Source of the DNA: Sorangium cellulosum
GTDB lineage: Bacteria; Myxococcota_A; Polyangia; Polyangiales; Polyangiaceae
DNA length: 64,000 nt
NCBI RefSeq assembly: GCF_002950945.1
Contig: NZ_CP012673.1
Span: 2,418,001-2,482,000 of the forward strand
Direction of reading: 5' to 3'
Under the pieces are notes generated by a model. That model was not told the origin of the DNA and did not search any database. It worked only from the letters and a program-made list of their open reading frames with translations. The first letter of the stretch is position 1; each line of letters opens with the position of its first letter. Shown here in pieces: positions 43,607-51,433 of the stretch. Both the position numbers and the translations under genes were made by a program.

Positions 43607-44205
43607 GGCGCCCGTTTCAAGGGCGGGAGCGAGAAGATGAAACCTGGTGCCTGCAAGATGCAGTTTCTCCGCTCGATGAGCACCGTCCTGGTTCGCGTCG
43701 CATAACCAGGATGCGACGCGCCCACGGTGTACTTGCCCGCAGCATCGACGACCCACGAAGATTTGCAGTCCCCGTGCGGTTTATGCGTGGGGATCTCTTT
43801 CCCCTGCGGGCTCGTCAGCGTCGCCGTTGCGTCGCAGAGCGGCTCCTTCGTCGACGCGTCATGTACCTCGATCACCAGCGACATGACCAACGTGGCGGCC
43901 TGGTACGTACAAGGCGGAACGTTCGCGGCCGCTTTCTCTTCCTCGGTCGGAGGTGCAGGCGGCTCCTCGGCGGGCGGCGCCTGGGAAGCGGCCGCCCCCG
44001 GCTCCGGAGCAGCGCCGCCATCCGTCGAGGGCGCCGCGGCAGCCGGGCGCTCCGACGGAACGGGGGGAGGCGCCGCGGCAGCCGAGGGGGTCGAGACCGG
44101 CGGAGGCCCCTGCACGGCCGCAGGGCCGGGCGACGCCGCGCGCGCACCGCAGGCGGCGGCGCCGAGCCAGAGGAGAAGCGAGCCGATCGCGGAACGAGCC
44201 TTCAT
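43588..44205 (-). CDS. Lipoprotein with carboxypeptidase-regulatory-like beta domain
   Basis: 205 residues. Lipobox GAAAC, a long Ala/Pro-rich linker, and from ~residue 95 a beta-sandwich-like region: VMSLVIEVHDASTKEPLCDA, TATLTSPQG, AAGKYTVGASHPGYATRT. This is the pattern of carboxypeptidase-regulatory/transthyretin-like domains, with four Cys. The last codons and stop fall in repeat copy B, so the native C-terminus may have been replaced. It should be an envelope lipoprotein; role unknown. Confidence 0.75.
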   Translation of the reverse strand: MKARSAIGSLLLWLGAAACGARAASPGPAAVQGPPPVSTPSAAAAPPPVPSERPAAAAPSTDGGAAPEPGAAASQAPPAEEPPAPPTEEEKAAANVPPCTYQAATLVMSLVIEVHDASTKEPLCDATATLTSPQGKEIPTHKPHGDCKSSWVVDAAGKYTVGASHPGYATRTRTVLIERRNCILQAPGFIFSLPPLKRAPPKAVK

Positions 44206-44212
44206 GGGACTC

Positions 44213-44620
44213 CTACATTTCTGTCACCGGCGAGCCGCACCGCGCGTCGCTGAGGGTACCACAGCGCCGTCCGGGTAGACACCCGGAACGGCTCGCCCCG
44301 CCCACGAACGCGACCGACTGCGGGGTGGGTGAGAGATCGTAACACTTCGCATCGGAGAACAGGCCGCCCGAGGTGCAGGTGAAGGGCTCGTGACACCAGC
44401 CGCCAGGGCAACACGCCTCGTTCTCGTGCCCGCACGGGGGCGGCGGCGGCTCGTGGCCGTAGTGGCACTTTCCGTCGTTCCATTTATGGTGGTTGGTATC
44501 GCAGTATGCCCCGCTGCACGGCAGCTGGGAGGCGCCGCTGCACCATTGATACGGGGTTCGAACGCAAGACGGTCGACGTAGTCTCCCCCTGGCCCTATGA
44601 CCCTGCGACGTGGCATCTAG
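44213..44620 (-). pseudogene. Cysteine-rich secreted protein fragment lacking a start
   Basis: A minus-strand frame closed by TAG at 44213-44215 reads YQWCSGASQLPCSGAYCDTN, CHYGHEPPPPPCGHENEACC, PGGWCHEPFTCTSGGLF and ARCGSPVTEM. The regular Cys spacing and Gly/Pro content leave little doubt that this was coding. It has no usable start and runs upstream to the stop of the GH11 gene. It resembles the small Cys-rich 'CxPGG.C' domains of myxobacterial secreted lipoproteins. A truncated gene. Confidence 0.6.
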
Positions 44621-44654
44621 CCATGCCGGGCTCGAGGTACTTGGACGCTTTCGC

Positions 44655-45638
44655 TCATTCCACGACGACCTTCGCCGTCGTGAACTTGACTGTCCCGCTG
44701 TTGAACTGGGCCTCGAGCAACAGCTTGATCTCGTGCAGATTCCCCAGGGAAAGGCCGAGCGCTTCCCACCGGGTGAAGTGTTCGGAAACGGAGATGGTGC
44801 CGCACGTGCGAGCCGTCCGCCGGATGCTGAAATACTGATCGAACGTTTCGCTTGGACCCGTGATGGCCGGCTTGTTCACGCGGGTCTTCTTCCACACGTC
44901 GTAGGTCTCGCCATCGGCAGTGAGCGTGCCGACCTCGTCCCGCGGCGTCCCGTCGGAAGAAAAACCTCCCGGCTTTTCGCTCCCCCAGTCGTCGAGTATG
45001 TAGAACTCGCGCAGCGGGTTGACGGTCCAGCCATAGATGCCGATGTACGTCAAGCCACCATCCTCCTCCGTCTTGGTATGCGCGAACTCCGCCGAGATGG
45101 TGCCGATCTGGGTGTGCTTCTGGGTCTGGTTGAAGTCGATCCCGACGCGCGCCAGGAAATCCTCGACGTCGTTCCATGCCGCGCTGAACGTGGCGTCGAC
45201 GCCGTGCACGGTCATGCAGCCCGACCCGCCTCCTTCCGCCCAGAGTTCATAGCCGTAACCTCTGCCCGCATTGCCTCGGCTGTTCGAGCAATACTCCATG
45301 CCTCCGGTCAGGGGTGTCGCTGGCGGGCAGGTGTTCGTGGCGCCGCCCGTGGACCCGCCGCCGTCGCCGGTGGAGCCACCTCCGCCCGCACCAGGGAGCC
45401 CACCGCTGCTGCTCGCGCCGCCGCTCCCCGTGACGCCTCCGGTAGCGGGGGTAGCGCCCGCGCCCCCGGCGCCCGGTTGACCACCACTTCCGCTCCCGCC
45501 GGTGGATCCTGCGATCGATCCGCCGCTCCCGTCCTCGTCCTTCGCCTCCCCGGAGCCGGCACAGCCCGTGAAGGCCGCGGCAGCCAGGCAAGCGGCGAGG
45601 GTACCCAGCGACCAACGGGACGAAACGAGAACCTTCAT
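44655..45638 (-). CDS. Glycoside hydrolase family 11 xylanase, lipoprotein
   Basis: 327 residues from ATG 45636-45638; upstream in-frame codons lack a signal peptide context. Lipobox AAFTGC, a Gly/Ser/Thr linker to ~residue 115, then the GH11 jelly roll: TYIGIYGWTVNPLREFYILD carries the nucleophile Glu (~211) and LLLEAQFNSGTVKF the acid/base Glu (~309). ETYDVWKKTRVNKPAI and FDQYFSIRRTARTCGTISV ('thumb' and following strands) are also clear. It should cut beta-1,4-xylan at the cell surface. It is a single gene, but near the GH43/esterase cluster. No LacI-like operator lies ahead of it. Confidence 0.92.
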   Translation of the reverse strand: MKVLVSSRWSLGTLAACLAAAAFTGCAGSGEAKDEDGSGGSIAGSTGGSGSGGQPGAGGAGATPATGGVTGSGGASSSGGLPGAGGGGSTGDGGGSTGGATNTCPPATPLTGGMEYCSNSRGNAGRGYGYELWAEGGGSGCMTVHGVDATFSAAWNDVEDFLARVGIDFNQTQKHTQIGTISAEFAHTKTEEDGGLTYIGIYGWTVNPLREFYILDDWGSEKPGGFSSDGTPRDEVGTLTADGETYDVWKKTRVNKPAITGPSETFDQYFSIRRTARTCGTISVSEHFTRWEALGLSLGNLHEIKLLLEAQFNSGTVKFTTAKVVVE

Positions 45639-45827
45639 GGTTGGAGCATGCCCGGGTCTGCACATTTTGGTCAAGCGAAGCGAACCGTTCGACGGATAAC
45701 TCGTCGTCGGGTTGCCGCATGGGACAGAAGTCTCCAGGCCCACGCGAACATCCACTTCACTTCGTCGCGCCCGACACTGCCGAGCCCGGAACGTTCGACG
45801 CGCGTACCGCTTCGCCCAGCAATAGGG

Positions 45828-45889
45828 GTATCAATAATTTATCTATGCATCGAAGGGGCCGCCTGAACGAAGCAGCCTGCGGGGGAGAG
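45828..45889 (-). repeat. ATGCAT-core intergenic repeat, copy C
   Basis: The plus strand reads TATCAATAATTTATCTATGC then ATCGAAGGGGCCGCCTGAAC, matching copy A inverted over about 60 bases. It lies in the 390-bp gap between the GH11 start and the NTF2-like gene; the rest of that gap shows no gene. Confidence 0.75.
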
Positions 45890-46028
45890 CTCCCCGGCCC
45901 TCCTCAGCGGCCTCGCCCTCGCCGCCGCGCTCACCCTCGTCCGCGCCCGTCGCCGCCGGCGCTGATCCGACACCGGCCGCCGGTGCCAGAGGCTTTCGCC
46001 CGTTTCCTCGCTGTGATAGAACCGGCGC

Positions 46029-46451
46029 ATGCCGACCCTACCTGAGCGTGTCCATAACTTCCTCACGACCGTCCACACCGACGGTATGCGCGCTTTCGAC
46101 AGGCTCGAACCCTTCTACGCGCCGGATGCGCGCTTTATCGCTCCTAACCGTGAGAGCACGGGCCGCGCCGCAGGCCGCAAGAATTTCGAGCGCTTCATGG
46201 AACGCATGGAGTATGTCCGCTACGACGAGGTCAAGGTCGTCGGTGAAGCGCCCATCTTCATGGCGCGCTGGACCATGGTCTTCCGCCAGAAAGGCGGCTC
46301 CGAGATCTCGATCCCCGGCACGAGCGAGTTCCACGTCGAGGGCGACCACATCGTGCTCCAGCGCGATTACTGGGATATGCTCTGTGCGTTCATCAGCGCC
46401 TTCCCGCGCCTCGCGTCGCTCTATCGGCGCGCCATCACCCACCGCGGCTGA
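46029..46451 (+). CDS. SnoaL/NTF2-like protein
   Basis: 140 residues. The cone-shaped NTF2-like fold is indicated by the helices VHNFLTTVHTDGMRAFDRLE, the strand pair FYAPDARFIAPN and EVKVVGEAPIFMARWTMVFR, and STSEFHVEGDHIVLQRDYWD-like ends (as GTSEFHVEGDHIVLQRDYWD). Members are small-molecule isomerases, hydrolases or binding proteins. There is no neighbour to define a substrate. The 256 bases after it hold nothing recognisable. Confidence 0.75.
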   Translation: MPTLPERVHNFLTTVHTDGMRAFDRLEPFYAPDARFIAPNRESTGRAAGRKNFERFMERMEYVRYDEVKVVGEAPIFMARWTMVFRQKGGSEISIPGTSEFHVEGDHIVLQRDYWDMLCAFISAFPRLASLYRRAITHRG

Positions 46452-46707
46452 GGGCGCCCGAGGCGGACGCGGGGCCCGGCCAAGGGCCGCGAAAGAGCCG
46501 CGAGAAGGGGAGACGAGAGGAGCATGGCGGTGGTGCTCCTCAGTAGATAGGGTACGAGCCGCGCCCGGAAGGACATTGGGTCAAGCTATCATGGCTCATG
46601 ACCCTGGATCACGGATGAAACCGCGAAGAATGGCTCATTTCGCATTCCGGATAGAGCCATCCCGCCCACGGACATCCACAGCTTCATAGGCAAAGATGGC
46701 CCCGTCC

Positions 46708-47442
46708 TCAGCCCTGCGCCGTGGGCCACACAACGACGCTGCCGACATTGACCTCGGGCGGCTGCTCGATCGCGAAGGCAATGGCGCGGGCGATCGAGTC
46801 CGCCGGGATCGCGATGGCATCGGCGGTCGACCGGATCGCGCTCCGCGTTGCCTCGTCGGTGATCGTGTCCGTGAAGTCCGTCGCGATCATGCCGGGGGAG
46901 ATCTCGGTGACGCGCAGGTTCGGCCCGGACTCCTGGCGCAGCGCCTCGGTGATCGTGCGGACCGCGTTCTTGGTGGCGCCGTAGACGCCCATGGCGGGCA
47001 CGACCTTGAGGCCGGCGACGGAGATGACATTGACGATGTGGCCGCTCTTCTGCCGACCGAAGACGGGCAGCGCGGCGGCAATGCCGTGAAGAACGCCCTT
47101 GAGGTTCACGTCGATCATCGCGTCCCAATCATCGACGTGCAGCGCGTCGAAGCGCGAGATCGGGGCGATGCCCGCGTTGTTGACGAGGACGTCGAGGCGT
47201 CCGAACCGGTCGCAGGCGAAGTCCACCAGCGCCTGGAGGTCCGCTCGCTTGGTGACGTCGGTGATTCGATGAATCGCACGCCCCCCGGCCGCCTCGATCT
47301 CTCCCGCGACCGCCGCGATCTCCGCTTCGCGCCGGGCGCCGATCACGATCCGCGCGCCACGCGAGGCCAGAAGAATCGCTGTGGCCCGGCCAATCCCTCT
47401 GCCGCCGCCCGTGATCGCGACGACCTTGCCCTCGATGGTCAT
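46708..47442 (-). CDS. Short-chain dehydrogenase/reductase
   Basis: 244 residues, ATG at 47440-47442 with GGAGGC upstream. Classical SDR features: TGGGRGIGRA (cofactor loop ~11-20), NNAGIAP, catalytic Ser in NVISVAGLKV, and YGATK (Tyr-x-x-x-Lys). GARREAE after strand 2 suggests NADP(H). ISPGMIATDF follows. Divergent from an AraC gene 70 bases away that probably controls it. Substrate unknown. Confidence 0.92.
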   Translation of the reverse strand: MTIEGKVVAITGGGRGIGRATAILLASRGARIVIGARREAEIAAVAGEIEAAGGRAIHRITDVTKRADLQALVDFACDRFGRLDVLVNNAGIAPISRFDALHVDDWDAMIDVNLKGVLHGIAAALPVFGRQKSGHIVNVISVAGLKVVPAMGVYGATKNAVRTITEALRQESGPNLRVTEISPGMIATDFTDTITDEATRSAIRSTADAIAIPADSIARAIAFAIEQPPEVNVGSVVVWPTAQG

Positions 47443-47512
47443 GTGATGCCTCCTGGGTTGTGTTCGAATAAGGCTAGTCGGGCGAGGCCGGTCGTTCCAT
47501 GATTGCTCGGCC

Positions 47513-48433
47513 ATGATTTTGTCGCGATCGTCCAGAGAGACGCTGGATCCCCTCTCCGATGTGCTGTCGGCCCTGGGCGTGCGCAGCGTCAGGTCCACGC
47601 GGCTCGAGGCGTCGGGCGACTGGGCGCTCGCCTTTCCCGGCAAGGCGAGGCTGAAGTTCGTCGCCCTCCTGCGCGGGCGGTGCTGGATGCTCCTGCCCGA
47701 CCGCCCGCCGGAGGCGCTGACAGAGGGCGACGTGTTCCTGATCGGCGATGCTCCCTATACGGTAGCGAGCGACCCTGCGATCGAGCCGGTGGACGGCGCG
47801 CCGTTCTACGCGCAGCCGGGCCATGACGTCTTGCGCCTGGGCGACGGCCCCGAGACAGGCCTTCTGGGCGGGAGCGTCGACTTCGCCGATGGCGATGCGG
47901 CCTTCCTCCTGGAGGCGCTGCCCGCGTTCCTCCGGGTCGATCGGGCCTCGCCCGGGGCGGGAGCCGTCGCGCGGACGTTGGCGTGGCTGGAGGCGGAGAT
48001 CGGCGAGGACCGGCCGGGGGCCCCGCTCATCACCGACCGCCTGGCGGAAATCCTCCTGGTCGAGGCGATCCGCGCTTACATCGCGATGGGTGCCGAGGAT
48101 CGCGTCGGCTGGATCGGCGCCCTGGCAGACCGGCAGGTCGGCGCGGCGCTCCGGCTCATACATAACGAGGTGGCCGAGCCCTGGACGGTGGCCAGGCTGG
48201 CGGCGCGTGTCGGCATGTCGCGGTCCGCCTTCTCGGCCCGCTTCGTGGCGCGTGTTGGCCGGCCGCCGCTCGATTATCTCACTCATTGGCGCATGGTGCT
48301 GGCGCGACGGTTGCTGAGCGAGGGGCGGGGCCCCATCGCGAGCGTGGCGGCCGAGGTCGGCTATAGCTCGCAGAGCGCCTTCGCCCATGCGTTCAAGCGC
48401 ACGTTCGGATATCCGCCGCGGAGCGTCGCTTGA
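47513..48433 (+). CDS. AraC-family regulator with cupin-type sensor
   Basis: 306 residues. The N-terminal half is the AraC cupin_6 type (LKFVALLRGRCWMLLPDRPP, LTEGDVFLIGDAPYTVASDP). The C-terminal half is the double helix-turn-helix (WTVARLAARVGMSRSAFSAR; IASVAAEVGYSSQSAFAHAFKRTFGYPPRS). Divergent from the SDR gene, its likely target. The last 73 bases overlap the 3' end of the convergent carotenoid oxygenase gene, which probably reads into this gene after losing its own stop. Confidence 0.9.
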   Translation: MILSRSSRETLDPLSDVLSALGVRSVRSTRLEASGDWALAFPGKARLKFVALLRGRCWMLLPDRPPEALTEGDVFLIGDAPYTVASDPAIEPVDGAPFYAQPGHDVLRLGDGPETGLLGGSVDFADGDAAFLLEALPAFLRVDRASPGAGAVARTLAWLEAEIGEDRPGAPLITDRLAEILLVEAIRAYIAMGAEDRVGWIGALADRQVGAALRLIHNEVAEPWTVARLAARVGMSRSAFSARFVARVGRPPLDYLTHWRMVLARRLLSEGRGPIASVAAEVGYSSQSAFAHAFKRTFGYPPRSVA

Positions 48434-49863
48434 GGGGCGCGGCCGGGCCGCCAGTTGCCGTGGAACCCGAACGGCACGCGGTGCGGCAGGCGGGCGACCG
48501 CGACGGGTCCAGCGGGAAGGCGCATGGCATCGAACACCAGCAAGTCGCTGCGCTTCTCCTGTTCACGCCAGGCCACGGCGAGCAGCCAGCCGTCGCCCTC
48601 GGCCGCGTCCTCCGCGCGCGGCACGAACACCGGTTCGGACACCACGTCGCCGTGCGGCAGCGTGTGAATGCTGCGTTCGCCGGTGTCGAAGTCGAATCGC
48701 GCGAGGCTGTCGTAGAGCACACTTTCCGAGTCGCCTCGTGCGCGCGAGGTCGCATGGCAGGTGTAGAAGCCGTAGCGGTTGCGCCGCCCCGCGTAGCGCT
48801 CGTCGATCCGTGGAAACTCCGCCACGAGATCGTCGAGGTAGTCACGCCGGAACCCGGTGCCTGCATCCGCCAGGTGGAAGGTCCAGCGGCACAGGCGCGC
48901 GGCCATCGCCTCGGGGTCGCCGGGGCGGCCCTCGGCATCGGGCAGGCCGGGCGCAGCCTCCGACTGCATGACGTAGGCCACGATGGTGTCGCCGTCGTCC
49001 CAGGCATTCATCACATGGAACATGTGGCAGGCGTCGGTGTCGAACCAGCGCAGCGTGTCGGCCGTGTTCCCGCGCTGCATCACGCCGACGTGGGTCCGCA
49101 AGCTCGCATCCCAGGCCAGCAGCGGCTTGCCGCGCATGGCGCGTTCCACGTTGAGTGTCAGCGGCGTGACGGGAAAGAGCACATGCCCGCGCGTCACCAT
49201 GAAGTCGTGCACCATGCTGGCATACGGCGCTGTGAACGACTGAAGCTGCGTGACCTCGCAGCGCGTGTCCATCACGCCATAGAGCATGCTCGGCGAGCAG
49301 GGGCCGTCGGGCGAGTACGCGAAGAAGTGCAGCTCGCCGCTCTCGGGGTCGATCTTGGGGTGCGCGGTGCAGCGCGAGGTCACGCGGCCGCCGAAGCTCT
49401 GGTGCCCCTTGGAAGCCAGCGTCCAGGGGTCGAGTTCGAAGGGCTGATGCGACTCTTCGAGCGCGAACAGCCGATCGCCGTGCCAAAGCATGCTGGTGTT
49501 GGCCGTGCCGCCGTTGCGGCCCTGCGCCAGCGGGTCGCTGGTGGCGGGGTTTCCGAAGGTGCCGAAGAGCGCGCGCCCGGCTTCGTGCTCGAGCTGCCAC
49601 TTCGGCGTGCGCGCCCAGCGGTTGCGGTACGACACCTTGCCGGCGCCGATGTGGAACGCATGCACCATGCCGTCGCCGGAGAACCAGTGATAGTCGTCGT
49701 CGCGCGGCGCGTACTGCGGGTTCGGGCCGACGCGGTACAGGCTTCCTTCCAGCTCGGGCGGCAGGGTGCCCTCGATCTCGAGCGCCGCGATGTCGTGCTC
49801 CTCGCGGAGCGGCGCGTAGTTGCCGGTAAAGAAGTGAGTTTTCGTCTGCGTTTTTGCGTTCAC
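48361..49863 (-). CDS. Carotenoid oxygenase (RPE65/lignostilbene dioxygenase family)
   Basis: 500 residues. The seven-bladed propeller with its iron-binding His is recognisable: CTAHPKIDPESGELHFFAYS, YASMVHDFMVTRGHVLF, CHMFHVMNAWDDGD and the C-terminal FGFHGNW. LYRVGPNPQYAPRDDDYHWF and SGDGMVHAFHI near the start are typical of apocarotenoid/lignostilbene cleaving enzymes. The last ~24 residues after GNWRPGRA are the antisense of the AraC 3' end, so the native C-terminus has probably been cut. A MerR gene lies 25 bases upstream on the same strand. It may have come from a beta-proteobacterium (inference from phrasing and neighbour). Confidence 0.9.
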   Translation of the reverse strand: MNAKTQTKTHFFTGNYAPLREEHDIAALEIEGTLPPELEGSLYRVGPNPQYAPRDDDYHWFSGDGMVHAFHIGAGKVSYRNRWARTPKWQLEHEAGRALFGTFGNPATSDPLAQGRNGGTANTSMLWHGDRLFALEESHQPFELDPWTLASKGHQSFGGRVTSRCTAHPKIDPESGELHFFAYSPDGPCSPSMLYGVMDTRCEVTQLQSFTAPYASMVHDFMVTRGHVLFPVTPLTLNVERAMRGKPLLAWDASLRTHVGVMQRGNTADTLRWFDTDACHMFHVMNAWDDGDTIVAYVMQSEAAPGLPDAEGRPGDPEAMAARLCRWTFHLADAGTGFRRDYLDDLVAEFPRIDERYAGRRNRYGFYTCHATSRARGDSESVLYDSLARFDFDTGERSIHTLPHGDVVSEPVFVPRAEDAAEGDGWLLAVAWREQEKRSDLLVFDAMRLPAGPVAVARLPHRVPFGFHGNWRPGRAPQATLRGGYPNVRLNAWAKALCEL

Positions 49864-49888
49864 GTGAGGCCTTCGGGATTCAATTCAT

Positions 49889-50929
49889 TCAGGAGATCGA
49901 TGTGGCGTCGAGTCGTGCGATGGCTCGCCCGACATAGTCGGCCAGCGTCGCGTCGATGCCCGAGCCTGCGCGCAGGGCCGGGTCGTGGCGGAATGCGGCT
50001 CTCAGCTTCGCGTCCAGCGCGGCGTCGCCGCCGGCCTTGGCCAGCGACAGCGCCTGCCAACGCAGCGCGAGGGCGCGCACGGCTGCGCCGTCGACAGGCG
50101 CGTCTGCCGCCATCTGTCGCCGAAGCTCGGCGATGAGCGGCGGCCATGCGTCGGTCTGCGCAACGTAGTGCTGGCGCAGCGTGGCCATGTCGCCGGCGCT
50201 GCAGTAGGGCGTGTAGAGCTGAAGACGCGCGAAGGCCATCGCATGCGAGATGTACCGGATGCCGGCGCGGTCCACGCCGGTCAGCGCGTGGAGCGCCGGC
50301 TCGTTCCAGTGCATGGCGTAGAGCTTCATCAGCAGGCCTTCGTCGCCACCGGCTTCCTCGAGCAGCAGCTCGATCCAGCGTCGCGCAAGAGCCTGTGCCT
50401 GCGGGCTCTCGGGCGATGCGCCGGCCGCGACCAGCTCGCGCAGCGACGCCGACAATCCGGCGCGCTCGGGCGCCACAGCGTTGGTGAAACCGTCGCGCTG
50501 CGCTTCGAGCGTGCGCTGTTCTTCGTCGCTGAAGTACTTCGAGCCCGCGACCATGCTTTCGAGCGCCACGAGCCAGTCGTCGATGCCGGGCTCTTCGTTG
50601 GCCTGCAGTTGACCCTGCACGGCGAGCAGGTGGGTGCGCAACGCGGACGCTTTCAGGATTTCGCGGTCGAGCTGCGCCACCTGCCGGGCCACCACCTCCG
50701 AAAGCCCGCCGGCCGCGTTGTCGAGCAAGTCCTGTATGTCAGCCAGCGACAGGTCGAGGCGCCGCAGCGCCTGGATGCGGTACAGCCGGGCGACGTCTTT
50801 CCGGTCGTACAGGCGGTAGCCACCCATGGACCTTCCGGACGGCACCAGCAGGCCAATCGCGTCGTAGTGCCGCAAGGCGCGCACGGTCAGCCCGGTGCGC
50901 CTGGCAAGCTCGCCAATCTTCAGAAACAT
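49889..50929 (-). CDS. MerR-family regulator
   Basis: 346 residues from ATG 50927-50929; the open frame upstream covers its own promoter. Winged helix: MFLKIGELARRTGLTVRALR, HYDAIGLLVP, YRLYDRKDVARLYRIQALRR, LDLSLADIQDLLD. The coiled coil AQLDREILKASALRTHLLAVQ follows, then an ~190-residue all-helical ligand region (TipAS-like: ELVAAGASPESPQAQALARR, MHWNEPALHALTGVDRAG, AALDAKLRAAFRHDPALRAG). It precedes the carotenoid oxygenase by 25 bases and probably forms an operon with it. Confidence 0.9.
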   Translation of the reverse strand: MFLKIGELARRTGLTVRALRHYDAIGLLVPSGRSMGGYRLYDRKDVARLYRIQALRRLDLSLADIQDLLDNAAGGLSEVVARQVAQLDREILKASALRTHLLAVQGQLQANEEPGIDDWLVALESMVAGSKYFSDEEQRTLEAQRDGFTNAVAPERAGLSASLRELVAAGASPESPQAQALARRWIELLLEEAGGDEGLLMKLYAMHWNEPALHALTGVDRAGIRYISHAMAFARLQLYTPYCSAGDMATLRQHYVAQTDAWPPLIAELRRQMAADAPVDGAAVRALALRWQALSLAKAGGDAALDAKLRAAFRHDPALRAGSGIDATLADYVGRAIARLDATSIS

Positions 50930-50952
50930 GCCTTCCCTCTCGAGTTGAAGGC

Positions 50953-50983
50953 ATCCTAAACCGTGCCGCAGCGAGAGGGTCAA
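50953..50983 (-). promoter_or_regulatory. MerR-type promoter (19-bp spacer)
   Basis: Minus strand: TTGACC (50983-50978), exactly 19 bases, then TAGGAT (50958-50953), 24 bases before the MerR ATG. The long spacer carries a dyad (CCTCTCGCTGCGGCACGG) and is the hallmark of promoters that MerR proteins untwist to activate. It implies self-control of the MerR/carotenoid-oxygenase operon. Confidence 0.75.
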
Positions 50984-51144
50984 GCGGTTTTCTCTGGGGT
51001 CGGCGCTCGTTGTTGTTCAGGCCCACGACCAGACCGGCCAGCAGGTGCTGCCTGCTGGCGCAGTGCGCAACCTCGATGGCCCGGCCCCGGATCGGCGCCC
51101 AACGGATGATGCTCGGGGTGAGCTGGCTCACCCCTCCCCGAACA

Positions 51145-51250
51145 ATCCCTTCATCACGTACGCCGTGGTAGGTGATGTCGGTAGAACGGTGGGGGTATCA
51201 AGGCCGCGAGCCGGGCCATGAACTCGATGGGCGTCATCACGGCCCAGACC
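51145..51250 (-). mobile_element. IS91-family transposase shard
   Basis: Minus-strand VMTPIEFMARLAALIPPP, then after a one-base shift TYHGVRDEG. IS91-type transposases carry 'TPLEFLERLAALIPPPR...RYHGV(F/L)AP' near their C-terminus, so both halves fit one decayed gene. No ends or catalytic Tyr region are present. Confidence 0.55.
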
Positions 51251-51315
51251 GCCAACGCAAGGGCTGGGCCGGAAATACTAGACATTTTTGCCGATGACAT
51301 CTCGGCACCGGAGAG

Positions 51316-51400
51316 GTCCTCGTCCCTCCTGGAAAAGCGACGTTGTATCAGCAACTTATCCATGCATCGGGGGGGCCGCTTTCACGCCAAAGCCTGCGGG
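51316..51400 (-). repeat. ATGCAT-core intergenic repeat, copy D
   Basis: The plus strand reads CTCCTGGAAAAGCGACGTTG, then TATCAGCAACTTATCCATGC, then ATCGGGGGGGCCGCTTTCAC. It is the best match to the long form shared with copy B. It ends about 34 bases before the start of the serine hydrolase gene, whose open frame extends back through it (M-H-R-G-G-R...). Confidence 0.75.
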
Positions 51401-51433
51401 CTATCCACCCGAGTTCTGCTAGAGCCTCCACCC

